DNA from: Streptomyces lydicus
GTDB taxonomy: Bacteria; Actinomycetota; Actinomycetes; Streptomycetales; Streptomycetaceae
Assembly (NCBI RefSeq): GCF_004125265.1
Contig: NZ_RDTE01000003.1
Coordinates: 3,906,001 to 3,970,000 of the forward strand
Reading direction: 5' to 3'
Length of the DNA stretch: 64,000 bases
Of this stretch, positions 40,773-48,976 are shown one piece after another (the stretch's first letter is position 1; the number at the start of each line of letters is the position of its first letter). A program made the position numbers and the translations under genes. Below the pieces are notes generated by a model. It had not been told where the DNA came from and did not search any database. It saw only the letters and a list, made by a program, of their open reading frames with translations.

Positions 40773-42230
40773 TCAGAACGGGAACTGCGACCGCCCGTGC
40801 TGGATGGAGATCCACTTGGTGGTGGTGAAGGCCTCCACCATCGCATCGCCGTTCAGCCGCCCCACGCCCGAGCTCTTCGCGCCGCCGAACGGCACGATCG
40901 GCTCGTCGTGCACCGTGGCGTCGTTGACGTGGAACATCCCGGTCTCGATCCGCTTGGCGAACCGCACCCCGCGCTCGATGTCGGCGGTGTGCACGGCGCC
41001 GCTGAGCCCGTACGGCGTGGTGTTGGTGAGCCGCACCGCCTCGTCGTCACCGTCGAACGGCACCAGCACCACCACGGGCCCGAAGATCTCCTGCTGCAGC
41101 AGCGGGGAGTCCTCCGGCAGCCCGCTCAGCACGCTGGGTGCCACCAGCGTGCCCCGGGTCTCACCGTGCAGCAGCGCCGAGGCGCCGTCGGCGACCGCGC
41201 GGTCCACCAGCGAGGTGATCGCCTCGGCCTGCCCCTCGTTGATCAGCGGACCGATATGGGTCTGCGGGTCGGTGGGGTCGCCCACCTTCAGGGCCGCGAC
41301 CCTGGCCACGAACTTCTCGGTGAACTCCTGCTCCACGGCGCGGTCCACGAGCACCCGGTTGGCGGCCATACAGACCTGGCCCTGGTGCACGAAGCGGCTG
41401 AAGACGGCCGCGTCCACCGCGTAGTCGACATCGGCGTCGTCCAGCACGACCAGCGCGCTGTTGCCGCCCAGTTCCAGCACCGAGTGCTTGAAGTGCGACG
41501 CGGCGACCGTGGCGACATGCCGGCCGACCTTCTCGGAGCCGGTGAAGGAGATGGTCTTGGGCACCGGGTGCTCGATGAGCGCATCGCCGATCTCGGCGAT
41601 ATCGGTGACCACGACGTTGAGCACCCCCGCCGGCAGCCCCGCCTCCTCGAAGATCTTGGCGACCAGACCGCCGCCGCACACCGGGGTGTTCTGGTGCGGC
41701 TTGAGGACGACCGCGTTGCCGAGCGCGATGGCCGGCGCGACGGACTTGAGGGAGAGCAGGAAGGGGAAGTTGAAGGGGCTGATGACGCCGACGACACCGA
41801 CCGGCAGCCGGTAAAGACGGTTCTCCTTGCCGTCGATGGGCGAGGCCAGAATGCGGCCCTCGGCACGCAGCGCCAGCTGGATCGCCTCGCGCAGGAACTC
41901 CCTGGCCAGATGCAGCTCGAAGCCCACCTTGACGAGCGTGCCGCCGACCTCGGCGGCGATCGTCTCGGCCAGCTCCGCCTCACGGTCGTCGATGATCCGC
42001 AGCACCCGCTCGAAGACGGTCCGCCGGCTGTACGGATTGGTGGCGCCCCACTCCCGCTGCGCGCGCTCGGCGGCGCGGTAGGCCTGGTCGATCTCCTCGA
42101 CGGTGGCGACGGGTATGGAGGTCAGCTTCTCCCCGTTATAGGGATTGAAGTCGACGATGTCCCACGAACCACTGCCGGCCCGCCATTCGCCGTCGATGAA
42201 CTGATACGCCAACTCGTCGAAGTAGGACAT
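40773..42230 (-). CDS. Aldehyde dehydrogenase family protein
   Basis: A 485-aa NAD(P)-dependent aldehyde dehydrogenase. The general base Glu is in HSVLELGGNSALVVL and the catalytic Cys in VHQGQVCMAANRVLV; the cofactor loop is SFTGSEKVGRHVA. The overall pattern (IIDDREAELAETIAAEVGGT, QQEIFGPVVVLVPFDGDDEA) resembles benzaldehyde/vanillin-type dehydrogenases. The substrate is not certain. It is monocistronic in appearance. Confidence 0.92.
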   Translation of the reverse strand: MSYFDELAYQFIDGEWRAGSGSWDIVDFNPYNGEKLTSIPVATVEEIDQAYRAAERAQREWGATNPYSRRTVFERVLRIIDDREAELAETIAAEVGGTLVKVGFELHLAREFLREAIQLALRAEGRILASPIDGKENRLYRLPVGVVGVISPFNFPFLLSLKSVAPAIALGNAVVLKPHQNTPVCGGGLVAKIFEEAGLPAGVLNVVVTDIAEIGDALIEHPVPKTISFTGSEKVGRHVATVAASHFKHSVLELGGNSALVVLDDADVDYAVDAAVFSRFVHQGQVCMAANRVLVDRAVEQEFTEKFVARVAALKVGDPTDPQTHIGPLINEGQAEAITSLVDRAVADGASALLHGETRGTLVAPSVLSGLPEDSPLLQQEIFGPVVVLVPFDGDDEAVRLTNTTPYGLSGAVHTADIERGVRFAKRIETGMFHVNDATVHDEPIVPFGGAKSSGVGRLNGDAMVEAFTTTKWISIQHGRSQFPF

Positions 42231-42314
42231 GCCATCCCGATCTGGAGAACAGGGCGCTCAGGGCGCCGCATTGGGGGGTGCTGACTCCTGATGGTGCGCC
42301 ATCCTACCGACGCG

Positions 42315-43178
42315 TCACATCAGTTGGAGCAGTCCGCGCAGCAGGTCCCTGGTCTCGGCCGGATTCGGCCCCTCCTCCTGGAGGCGGTCCATCACCCGGG
42401 CGTATTGCGCGACCTCTTCGGGCTTGTCCACATAGAGCGCACTCGTCAGCTGCTCCAGGTAGACGACGTCCGGCAGACCGGACTCCTGGAAGCCGAGCAT
42501 CGTGAAGGCTCCGCTCTCGCCCGCATGCCCTCCCAGACTGAAGGGCATCACCTGAAGCCGCACGTTCGGTCTCTCGGACACCTCGATCAGATGCTTCAGC
42601 TGCTCGCGCATCACGGACCGTTCGCCGTAGGGGCGGCGCAGCGCGGCCTCGTCCAGGACACAGTGGAACTGCGCCGACCGCTCGGTCACCAGCAGCTTCT
42701 GGCGCTCCATGCGCAGCGCGACGCGGCGCTCGATCTCGGCGGGCCCGGCATCCGGCATGCCCCGTCTGACGACGGCCTGCGCATAGCTCTCCGTCTGCAA
42801 CAGCCCATGAACGAACTGGACTTCGTAGACTCTGAGGAGCGAAGTGGCGCCTTCCAGACCCACATACGTCTGGAACCAGCCGGGCAGCACATCGGTGTAG
42901 CTGTGCCACCAGCCGGCCACATTCGCCTCGCGCGCCAGGGACAGCAGCGCCTCGCGCTCCTGGGCGTCACCGACCCCGTACAGCGTGAGCAGGTCCTCCA
43001 CATCACGTGCCTTGAAGCTCACGCGGCCCAACTCCATGCGGCTGATCTTCGATTCGGACGCACGGATCGAGTAGCCGGCCGCCTCGCGGGTTATCCCGCG
43101 CGATTCACGCAGCCGACGGAGCTGCGACCCGAGCAGGATCCGCCGCACCACCGACCCGCTCGACTCACTTGCGGACAC
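42315..43178 (-). CDS. XRE-family regulator with DUF5753 (WhiJ/Scr1-type)
   Basis: The N-terminal helix-turn-helix (GSQLRRLRESRGITREAAGY, SESKISRMELGRVSF) is followed by a DUF5753 domain (FVHGLLQTESYAQAVVRRGM, QLKHLIEVSERPNVRLQVMP, YLEQLTSALYVDKPEEVAQY). The 287-aa length is typical. In Streptomyces these regulators are encoded with small DUF397 proteins and anti-sigma-like ATPases, as here. Such loci affect development and antibiotic production. GTG 43178 has a ribosome-like GAGAGG very close upstream. Confidence 0.92.
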   Translation of the reverse strand: MSASESSGSVVRRILLGSQLRRLRESRGITREAAGYSIRASESKISRMELGRVSFKARDVEDLLTLYGVGDAQEREALLSLAREANVAGWWHSYTDVLPGWFQTYVGLEGATSLLRVYEVQFVHGLLQTESYAQAVVRRGMPDAGPAEIERRVALRMERQKLLVTERSAQFHCVLDEAALRRPYGERSVMREQLKHLIEVSERPNVRLQVMPFSLGGHAGESGAFTMLGFQESGLPDVVYLEQLTSALYVDKPEEVAQYARVMDRLQEEGPNPAETRDLLRGLLQLM

Positions 43179-43491
43179 CTCTCAGACCCTCCTGTGACCC
43201 CACCCCGTCCAACAGTGGGCCGCAGTCTGCCACGTTCGGGCTCCGTTGCGTGCTCATCCGGTTACTGATGTGTGAGGCCCCCGCAACCCCTCCACACGAA
43301 CTGACGGGAAGAATCCGGAGGAAAACCGTCCGGGATGACGCAATCACGGCACGTGCACGTGCATCTGCCCTTGCATCTGTCCCGCGCATTGGGAACCATA
43401 GGCGTCGCACGCATGCACGCTCGTGAAAGATCCGCCAGATCCGGCTGACCGGCCAGGGTCATGACGTCCGCGAACGCCAGGAGTGCCTCGC
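43179..43491. other. 313-bp divergent promoter region of the XRE and ATPase genes
   Basis: No gene is seen. Around 43350-43382 it is rich in TGCAT/TGCACG words, including TGCATCTG twice 10 bp apart (43360-43380), and holds the left copy of the 17-bp motif. This looks like the control region for both genes. Confidence 0.55.
43352..43368 (+). promoter_or_regulatory. 17-bp shared motif, left copy
   Basis: CGTGCACGTGCATCTGC lies in the divergent region between the XRE gene (start 43178) and the ATPase gene (start 43492). Its exact reverse complement is at 44382-44398, upstream of the DUF397 gene. The core TGCACGTGCA is palindromic. Confidence 0.7.
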
Positions 43492-43974
43492 ATGGGGACC
43501 AAGGTTTTGACCATGCTCGAGCCGTTATGGCAGGGCTTTCCTCCCGTCGACCCCTTGGCTGTCTCCGGATCGGCGTCCCGCACACTCCCGCCGCGCTATG
43601 AATCGGTGCGCAGTGCACGTGCGTTCACTCGCGAGACCCTGCAGGGCTGGGATCTGGACGATCTCTTCGACTCGGTCGCCCTCGTGGTCTCCGAACTCGT
43701 CACCAATGCCCTGCGGCACGCGATCCTGGCCGCTCCGGAGCACCACGACGCCACCCCGCCCGCCCGGCTGCACCTGATGCGCTGGTCCTCCCGGCTGATC
43801 TGTGCCGTACGGGACCCGAGCGATGACTCACCGGTCGCCGGGGAGGCGGATTCCGCCGCGGAGTCGGGTCGTGGGCTGTACCTCGTGGACTCCTTCAGCG
43901 ACAGCTGGGGCTGGCATCCGCTGGCCGGTGCCGCACACGGCAAGATCGTGTGGGCCCTCTTCCGGCTGCCGTAG
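43492..43974 (+). CDS. Anti-sigma-factor-like ATP-binding protein (RsbW/AbaA type)
   Basis: A 160-aa GHKL-fold protein. The N box is ALVVSELVTNALRHA, with the ATP-lid region at VRDPS and RGLYLVDSFSDSWGW. This is the serine-kinase/anti-sigma ATPase class common beside XRE-DUF5753 regulators. AGGAG lies 8 nt before ATG 43492, which decides this start over GTG 43483. Confidence 0.88.
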   Translation: MGTKVLTMLEPLWQGFPPVDPLAVSGSASRTLPPRYESVRSARAFTRETLQGWDLDDLFDSVALVVSELVTNALRHAILAAPEHHDATPPARLHLMRWSSRLICAVRDPSDDSPVAGEADSAAESGRGLYLVDSFSDSWGWHPLAGAAHGKIVWALFRLP

Positions 43975-44072
43975 CCGCTTCCCGCACACCGGGCGCACCG
44001 TCACGTACGGGCGCCCGGTTGCCGTGTGGGGAGACACCCCTATGGCCGCCGGGCCTCCGGGCCCCCGGGCGC

Positions 44073-44312
44073 TCAGTCCCGTACGAGGTGGTCGAACTCC
44101 CCGTCCTTGATGCCGAGCAGCATCGCCCGGACCTCGGCCGGCGTGTAGACGAGCGCGGGGCCTTCCGGGAAGCGGGAATTGCGTACGGCGATGTCACCCC
44201 CGGGCAGCTTGGCGAACTCCACGCAGGAACCCTGGGAGTTGCTGTGCCTGCTCTTCTGCCATGCCACATCACGGAGATCTGTGGCGGCCATGCCGTTGTA
44301 TGCGTGGAGCAC
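44073..44312 (-). CDS. DUF397 small protein
   Basis: A 79-aa protein with the DUF397 pattern WQKSRHSNSQGSCVEFAKLP, VRNSRFPEGPALVYTPAEVR and a C-terminal EFDHLVRD. DUF397 proteins accompany XRE-DUF5753 regulators and are proposed to act with them as toxin-antitoxin-like or modulator pairs. GTG 44312 is chosen because GGGAG lies 7 nt upstream; longer in-frame starts lack one. Confidence 0.88.
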   Translation of the reverse strand: MLHAYNGMAATDLRDVAWQKSRHSNSQGSCVEFAKLPGGDIAVRNSRFPEGPALVYTPAEVRAMLLGIKDGEFDHLVRD

Positions 44313-44381
44313 AGGGGTCTCCCGGTGATAAATGGTGTCAACTGCCCGGGAGCATAGCCGCGTTCTCATGCGGATGCATGC

Positions 44382-44398
44382 GCAGATGCACGTGCACG
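44382..44398 (-). promoter_or_regulatory. 17-bp shared motif, right copy (inverted)
   Basis: GCAGATGCACGTGCACG is the exact reverse complement of 43352-43368. It lies 70 nt upstream of the DUF397 start, so each of the three genes of the trio has a copy in its promoter region. Confidence 0.7.
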
Positions 44399-44634
44399 AC
44401 AGCCGGTGCAGAGGCGGTCACAGCTCGTCGAGCACCCGGGCCGGCCGCTCCCCCGCGGCCGGCTTCCGCTCGTCGCCCCTGCTCAGGTGCGCCCTGTACC
44501 TGGTACGGACCGCGGACCCGAAGCCCTCACGGCCGTGGAAGAGACGTGCGCCACGCCCTGTGGGTTCCGGGGGGGGGAGACGCCCGGCAGATGCGCGGGC
44601 GCCGGGGCCGCCCCGCCCCGCCCCGTACACGCCA

Positions 44635-44669
44635 GGAGGTCCCCTGCGCGTCATCCGCAGGGGACCTCC
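44635..44669 (-). terminator. Terminator of the rpsR operon
   Basis: A perfect 14-bp stem GGAGGTCCCCTGCG with its complement closes a 7-nt CGTCATC loop, 40 nt beyond the rpsR stop. Confidence 0.9.
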
Positions 44670-44709
44670 CGCCCGTCACCGGACGGCGCCCGTCACCAGG
44701 AGACGGCCG

Positions 44710-44946
44710 TCACCGTGACGCGTACGGGAGCAGGGCCATCTCCCGTGCGTTCTTGATCGCCCGGGAGAGCTGCCGCTGTTGCTGCGCGCTGACCCGGGTG
44801 ACCCGGCGGCTGCGCACCTTGCCGCGGTCCGAGAGGAACTTCCGCAGCAGATCGGTGTCCTTGTAGTCGATGTAGGTAATGCCTGCCGCGTCCAGCGGGT
44901 TGGGGCGGGGCGTGGATGTCCGGCGCGGGTCGTGCCTACGGGGCAT
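44710..44946 (-). CDS. rpsR2: 30S ribosomal protein S18, alternative (zinc-island) paralogue
   Basis: The 78-aa protein has DAAGITYIDYKDTDLLRKFL, RVTRVSAQQQRQLSRAIKNA and a final EMALLPYASR, all typical of S18. It contains no cysteine. In S. coelicolor the same gene set (S18, COG0523, L31, L33, L28, S14) belongs to the Zur-controlled low-zinc response. It is the last gene of the leftward arm. Confidence 0.94.
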   Translation of the reverse strand: MPRRHDPRRTSTPRPNPLDAAGITYIDYKDTDLLRKFLSDRGKVRSRRVTRVSAQQQRQLSRAIKNAREMALLPYASR

Positions 44947-44960
44947 GGGGGCTTCCTTGT

Positions 44961-45030
44961 ACGGGGGCGGGGGTGCGGGGGGCGCACGGGGCGCAGGGGG
45001 GCGCGTACGGGGCGCAGGGGGGGCGAGGGC
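44961..45030. repeat. G-rich repeat between the COG0523 gene and rpsR
   Basis: ggcgcacggggcgcaggggg (44981-45000) is nearly repeated at 45001-45021, with flanking G runs of four to seven. On the plus strand this could form G-quadruplexes. It lies in the 190-nt gap, so the rpsR leader transcript would be C-rich. Confidence 0.6.
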
Positions 45031-45136
45031 GTGTACGGGGTGCGGGGATGTGCTGACGGAGACGAGCCGGGCGGAACCGGCTCCGCACGAGCGGGCGGGC
45101 TGACGGGCGGACTGGCTGACTGCCGCGGCCGTCAGC

Positions 45137-46285
45137 TCACGAAACGGGGTCGAGGAGGGCGTCGAAGGCGGACGGCAGGCTCTTCCAGGCCGCGCGGCCG
45201 CCCGCGTACTCGGCGTCGGTGAGCAGGCAGGACTCCAGGAGGGACGCAAGGCCCTCGCGGTCGAGGTCCGGCGAGGTGAAGACCAGATGCTGGACGCGGT
45301 CACCGTGCTCGGGGTGCCAGTCCAGCGCGGCGGCGGCCCGGCGCATCGGCGGCACCATCTCCCAGGCGGCGTCCGGCAGTGCGGCCAGCCAGGGGCCGGC
45401 GTTCTCCACACACAGCGCCCCGCCGGCCGCGTCCCACGACAGCAGGGTGTCGGGGCGGTCGGCCAGCCAGAACCGGCCCCGGCTGCGCGCGGCCGCGCAG
45501 GTCAGATCCTCCAGCGCGCCGTAGAGCCGCTCGGGGTGGAAGGGCCGGGTGTGCTGCCACACGAGGGTGCCGACACCCTCCGCATCGGCCTCCTGCGGCA
45601 GCAGCGCACAGGCCGGGTGCTGGCGCGCCGCGGCCGCCGCCACATCGAAGCCGGCCCTCGCTGCGGCCGCCAACTCCCCTGATTCGACGGGGACCTGGTG
45701 CGCCATCGGATGCAGCTGGGCGAGCAGCGCGAGGTCGGCCGGGTCCGCCGCCTCCTCCCCCGTGGCGATCGCCAGCACCGGCGCGTACTCCAGCTGCCGC
45801 GCCCAGGTGTCGGCGACCGTGCGCCGGTCGGAGGCCGCGGCGGCGAGCCCGGCCTCCGCAAGGTCGTCGCCGCAGCCGAGGTAAGGCAGCAGCAGCGCCG
45901 GGTCGACGGCGGTGATCACCCCCGTCAGTGCGAAGTTCTCGCTCCCGCACGCGGTGACCGCCTCGGCCATCGCCTTGGGCTCGACCGAGTCCCACAGCTC
46001 GACGACAGCCAGCCGGCAGGTGCGCCCGGCGGCCAGCCGCTCCAGCTCGGGCACCAGGTCCTCGCGCAGCGCACAGCAGGCGCAGTCGTTGACCAGCGGT
46101 GCGTCACCGGTGTCGAGCGTGCCGCCCGCGTCACGGACGGTGCGCCGCACGGTGCCTTCGGCGGCCGAGGCGAGGTCGTGATGGAGGGCGACGCTGCCGG
46201 GGACGGAGCGCAGCAGCCGGTCGACGGCGGCCTGCCGCGCCTCCGCGTGCAGGCCGCCCACCAGCACGACGTTGAGCGGTTCCAT
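45137..46285 (-). CDS. COG0523 (CobW/ZNG-like) protein lacking GTPase motifs
   Basis: A 382-aa COG0523-family protein, a group of GTP-dependent metallochaperones linked to zinc supply. It keeps the metal-binding CxCC in NDCACCALREDLVPEL and the C-terminal CobW domain (RPFHPERLYGALEDL, GRFWLADRPDTLLSWDAAGG). But the P-loop position reads VVLVGGLHAEARQAAVDRLL, with no GxxxxGK(S/T), and no NKxD is visible (VLAIATGEEAADP at its place). The start ATG overlaps the L31 stop by 1 nt (TGATG). It is therefore co-translated with zinc-free ribosomal proteins and may bind zinc without hydrolysing GTP. Confidence 0.88.
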   Translation of the reverse strand: MEPLNVVLVGGLHAEARQAAVDRLLRSVPGSVALHHDLASAAEGTVRRTVRDAGGTLDTGDAPLVNDCACCALREDLVPELERLAAGRTCRLAVVELWDSVEPKAMAEAVTACGSENFALTGVITAVDPALLLPYLGCGDDLAEAGLAAAASDRRTVADTWARQLEYAPVLAIATGEEAADPADLALLAQLHPMAHQVPVESGELAAAARAGFDVAAAAARQHPACALLPQEADAEGVGTLVWQHTRPFHPERLYGALEDLTCAAARSRGRFWLADRPDTLLSWDAAGGALCVENAGPWLAALPDAAWEMVPPMRRAAAALDWHPEHGDRVQHLVFTSPDLDREGLASLLESCLLTDAEYAGGRAAWKSLPSAFDALLDPVS

Positions 46286-46539
46286 CAGCGGGCCCCGCGG
46301 GTGCCGTAGCGGCGCTCGAACCGCTCGACGCGGCCCGCGGTGTCCATCACCCGGGACGTGCCCGTGTAGAAGGGGTGGCTCGCCGAGGAGATCTCGACGT
46401 CGATGACGGGATAGGTGCGGCCGTCCTCCCACTCGATCGTCTTGTCGCTGGTGGCGGTCGAACGGGTCAGAAAGGCGACGTCGGCGGCCCGGTCGCGGAA
46501 GACGACCGGCCCGTAGGCGGGGTGGATTCCAGGCTTCAC
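46285..46539 (-). CDS. rpmE2: 50S ribosomal protein L31 type B (zinc-free)
   Basis: The 84-aa protein reads MKPGIHPAYGPVVFRDRAAD, then SSASHPFYTGTSRVMDTAGR, typical of L31 type B. It has no cysteines and thus no zinc ribbon. It is 5 nt downstream of rpmG and overlaps the COG0523 start by 1 nt. Confidence 0.95.
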   Translation of the reverse strand: MKPGIHPAYGPVVFRDRAADVAFLTRSTATSDKTIEWEDGRTYPVIDVEISSASHPFYTGTSRVMDTAGRVERFERRYGTRGAR

Positions 46540-46544
46540 GGTGC

Positions 46545-46709
46545 TCAGCGCTCCTCTCGGAAGGTCACGTGACGGCCGGCCACCGGGTCGTACTTGCGCA
46601 GTTCCAGGCGGTCGGGGTCGTTACGGCGGTTCTTGCGGGTCACGTAGGTGTAGCCGGTGCCGGCGGTGGACCGGAGCTTGACGACCGGGCGTAGTTCGTT
46701 GCGGGCCAT
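46545..46709 (-). CDS. rpmG: 50S ribosomal protein L33 (zinc-free form)
   Basis: A 54-aa protein that begins MARNELRPVVKLRSTAGTGY and continues YVTRKNRRNDPDRLELRKYD. The two CxxC pairs of zinc-binding L33 are absent. It is the first gene of the leftward arm, starting 15 nt from the AT-rich palindrome in the divergent promoter. Confidence 0.95.
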   Translation of the reverse strand: MARNELRPVVKLRSTAGTGYTYVTRKNRRNDPDRLELRKYDPVAGRHVTFREER

Positions 46710-46722
46710 GGGGTTAGTATAC

Positions 46723-46745
46723 GGAAATGGTTTCCATTTTCAATA
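46723..46745. promoter_or_regulatory. Candidate Zur box in divergent ribosomal protein promoter
   Basis: AAATGG-TTT-CCATTT (46725-46739) is a perfect inverted repeat within an AT-rich island (ggaaatggtttccattttca). Such islands stand out in this GC-rich DNA and fit a Zur-type operator of the TGAAAATG...CATTTTCA kind. It lies between rpmG (start 46709) and rpmB (start 46783) and could control both arms. Confidence 0.7.
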
Positions 46746-46782
46746 GGCTCTCAGCAGGGGCCCCGACCGGAGGGACCGCACC

Positions 46783-47019
46783 ATGTCCGCCCACTGCCAG
46801 CTGACCGGCCGCGCGCCGGGCTTCGGCAACTCCGTCTCCCATTCGCACCGGCGCACCCCGCGCCGCTTCGACCCCAACATCCAGCGCAAGCGCTACTGGC
46901 TGCAGAGCGAGGGCCGGCACATCCGGCTCACGCTGAGCACCAGGGGCATCAAGACCGTGGACACGATCGGGATCGAGGCGGCCGTCGCCCGGATCCGCGC
47001 ACGAGGGGAGAAGGTCTGA
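46783..47019 (+). CDS. rpmB2: 50S ribosomal protein L28 (zinc-island paralogue)
   Basis: The 78-aa protein has MSAHCQLTGRAPGFGNSVSH, RRTPRRFDPNIQRKRYWL and RLTLSTRGIKTVDTIGIEAA. There is only one cysteine, so no zinc site. Its TGA overlaps the rpsN ATG by 1 nt (TGATG). Confidence 0.95.
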   Translation: MSAHCQLTGRAPGFGNSVSHSHRRTPRRFDPNIQRKRYWLQSEGRHIRLTLSTRGIKTVDTIGIEAAVARIRARGEKV

Positions 47020-47324
47020 TGGCCAAGCAGAGCAAGATCGCCAAGAACGAGAAGCGCCGGATGACCGTCGCCCGCTACGCGGCCCGGCGCGCGGTCCTCA
47101 AGGCCGTCATCCGCAGCCCGCACACCCCCGAGGAGGAGCGCACCGCCGCCCGGCGCGAGCTCTCCCGCCAGCCGCGGGACGCCAGCGCCACCCGGGTGCG
47201 CAACCGCGACAGCGTCGACGGGCGCCCTCGCGGCCACTTCCGCGCCTTCGGCCTGTCCCGCGTACGACTGCGCGAGCAGGCGCACGCGGGCTACCTGCCG
47301 GGGGTCCGCAAGTCGAGCTGGTAG
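47019..47324 (+). CDS. rpsN2: 30S ribosomal protein S14 (long, zinc-free form)
   Basis: The 101-aa protein begins MAKQSKIAKNEKRRMTVARY and ends SRVRLREQAHAGYLPGVRKS with a final SW. It has RDSVDGRPRGHFRAFGLSR where the zinc-binding S14 has CxxC. This is the C-minus type of S14, expected when zinc is scarce. Confidence 0.96.
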   Translation: MAKQSKIAKNEKRRMTVARYAARRAVLKAVIRSPHTPEEERTAARRELSRQPRDASATRVRNRDSVDGRPRGHFRAFGLSRVRLREQAHAGYLPGVRKSSW

Positions 47325-47332
47325 CCGTGCCG

Positions 47333-47377
47333 CCGGCCGTCCGGCCCCGGGGGGCGCCCCCTGGACCGGACGGCCGG
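47333..47377 (+). terminator. Terminator after rpsN
   Basis: CCGGCCGTCCGG (47333-47344) pairs perfectly with 47366-47377 around a GC-rich interior that can pair further. It lies 8 nt after the rpsN stop and separates the ribosomal arm from tatA. Confidence 0.85.
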
Positions 47378-47437
47378 ACCGTTGGGGTGATACTGGACAG
47401 AACGTCCGCCGCCCCTCCCGAGAAAGCGAGCGCGCGC

Positions 47438-47671
47438 ATGCTCCGCAACGCCTTCGAACCCTGGCACCTGATCCTGATCATCGCGGTACTCGTGCTGCTC
47501 TTCGGCTCGAAGAAGCTGCCCGACATGGCGCGCGGACTGGGCCGCTCGATGCGCATCCTCAAGGCCGAGGTCAAGACGCTCAAGGCCGACGAGCCGGACG
47601 TGACACCCCGCCCTGACGCGACGCCCCGTACGGACGCAGCGCCCCGCCCGGAGGCCGCCGCCCGGCACTGA
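47438..47671 (+). CDS. tatA: Twin-arginine translocase TatA-type subunit
   Basis: The 77-aa protein has one N-terminal helix (WHLILIIAVLVLLFGSKKLP), then the amphipathic helix DMARGLGRSMRILKAEVKTL with the FGxxKLP hinge, and a Pro/Ala/Thr-rich tail. No tatC is nearby, so it is probably a solitary second TatA. Confidence 0.92.
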   Translation: MLRNAFEPWHLILIIAVLVLLFGSKKLPDMARGLGRSMRILKAEVKTLKADEPDVTPRPDATPRTDAAPRPEAAARH

Positions 47672-47726
47672 GGCCGGGCCCCACCACTGAGGCCGGGCCG
47701 CCGGCCGCTCCATCCCCTCCGGCCGC

Positions 47727-48572
47727 TCAGTGATCGCCGCCCTCGTCGATCAGCCGCCGCACCTCGCGGTCGATCAGCCCCAACCGGGCCTCGGCGACCA
47801 GCGGCACCGCCCGGCGCTGCCGCCGCGCCTCGGCGAGGTCGATCTCGACGGTGACCAGCGAGGGCTCCCACTTGGGCGCCTGCGCCACCACCGCGCCCCG
47901 TGGGTCCACCACCCGCGAGCCGCCCCAGAACGCCGCACCGTGCTCATTGCCCACCCGGTTCACGAAGACCACCCAGCACTGCAGCATCTTCGCCGTATAG
48001 GACAGCAGGGTGTCCCAGTAGAGCCCGGTGTCCATCGCCTCCGGATCCAGGCTCGCCGCACTGTTCGTCGGGACGAACAGCACCTCGGCACCGTCCTGCA
48101 CCGCCAGCCACGGCAGGGCCGGCTGCCAGGCGTCATTGCACACCAGCGTCGCGCCCCGGCCCCCGCTCCGGTCCCGCTTCAGCTCGTACGCGCGCAGTGA
48201 CTGCCCAGGGCTGACGTGCTTGCGCTCCTCCCAGGCCAGGTAGTTGGGGAGGTACAGCTTGCGGTGGGCGTGCACCAGTTCACCGGCCGCGTAGTGGGCC
48301 GCGGTGTTGTAGGCCCGCAGACTGGTGTGCTCGTGGAAGCCGACCAGCACATCGGGGCCGAGGGTGCTCAGCTCCAGCAGCCTCGGATCGTTCGCCGCGA
48401 GCGACGCGTCACGCTCCAGCGCCCCCAAGTGATAGCCGTGCAGGCTCAGTTCGGGAAAGACGACAAGATCCGCACCCTGCGCCGCCGCCTGCTGGATCTG
48501 CTCACGGGCGACATCGAGGTTCTCCGCCACCCCGCCCAGCACACAGTCCGTCTGCGCCAGCGCAACGAGCAT
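47727..48572 (-). CDS. Carbon-nitrogen hydrolase (nitrilase superfamily)
   Basis: The 281-aa enzyme carries the Glu-Lys-Cys triad: Glu in LVVFPELSLHGYHLG, Lys in HRKLYLPNY and Cys in ATLVCNDAWQPALP. The family hydrolyses amides or nitriles; the exact substrate is unknown. NDAWQPALPWL differs from the common CYDxRFP, suggesting a distinct subgroup. Confidence 0.88.
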   Translation of the reverse strand: MLVALAQTDCVLGGVAENLDVAREQIQQAAAQGADLVVFPELSLHGYHLGALERDASLAANDPRLLELSTLGPDVLVGFHEHTSLRAYNTAAHYAAGELVHAHRKLYLPNYLAWEERKHVSPGQSLRAYELKRDRSGGRGATLVCNDAWQPALPWLAVQDGAEVLFVPTNSAASLDPEAMDTGLYWDTLLSYTAKMLQCWVVFVNRVGNEHGAAFWGGSRVVDPRGAVVAQAPKWEPSLVTVEIDLAEARRQRRAVPLVAEARLGLIDREVRRLIDEGGDH

Positions 48573-48976
48573 GGCCCCACCTCATCGACCCATCGCTTTT
48601 GCGGCTTTCACCCCAATTTTGCCAGAGGGCGCGGCATGCGGCACGGCCCGCGGCGCTTCCGGTTCCGCCCTGCTTCACCCACCCGGAAGAGCGCTGCTTC
48701 ACCCACCCGCAAGACGGGTCCCCACCAATGAGCGAAAAAACGATCCTCCCCGTGCCGGAAACGGCCTTCCCGCGTTGATCCGCACGATCCGTCGTACGCC
48801 CGCAGGGCCGCTTCCAGCCGCAGCGCCGCCCTGGGCAACGGGGCACGACGGCCCGCGGTCGAGTCGTCCGGCGATGCCGACGGACGACTCGACCGGGCGG
48901 ACCGCCGGACCCGCTCGGCCGGCCATCGAACCCCCGGATTCCCGGGGCCCTCGCCCCGCGCCTACGGCCCTCGCGC
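48573..48976. other. 404-bp gap before the chaplin cluster
   Basis: I see no supported gene. A 16-bp direct repeat, ctgcttcacccacccg, is at 48670-48685 and 48694-48709. The region should contain the nitrilase gene promoter and the 3' flank of the sortase-type chaplin. Confidence 0.5.

Larger units (their letters stand above)
44313..44709. other. 397-bp gap with motif copy and terminator
   Basis: Holds the right copy of the 17-bp motif (44382-44398) among TGCAT-rich words (atgcggatgcatgcgcagat) upstream of the DUF397 gene, and the rpsR terminator at its right end. I see no gene in the GC-rich middle. Confidence 0.5.

Noticed and set aside
44370..44709. Open frames in the gap between the DUF397 gene and rpsR
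   Set aside because: Arg/Pro-rich shadows; the region is better explained by a terminator and promoter motifs.
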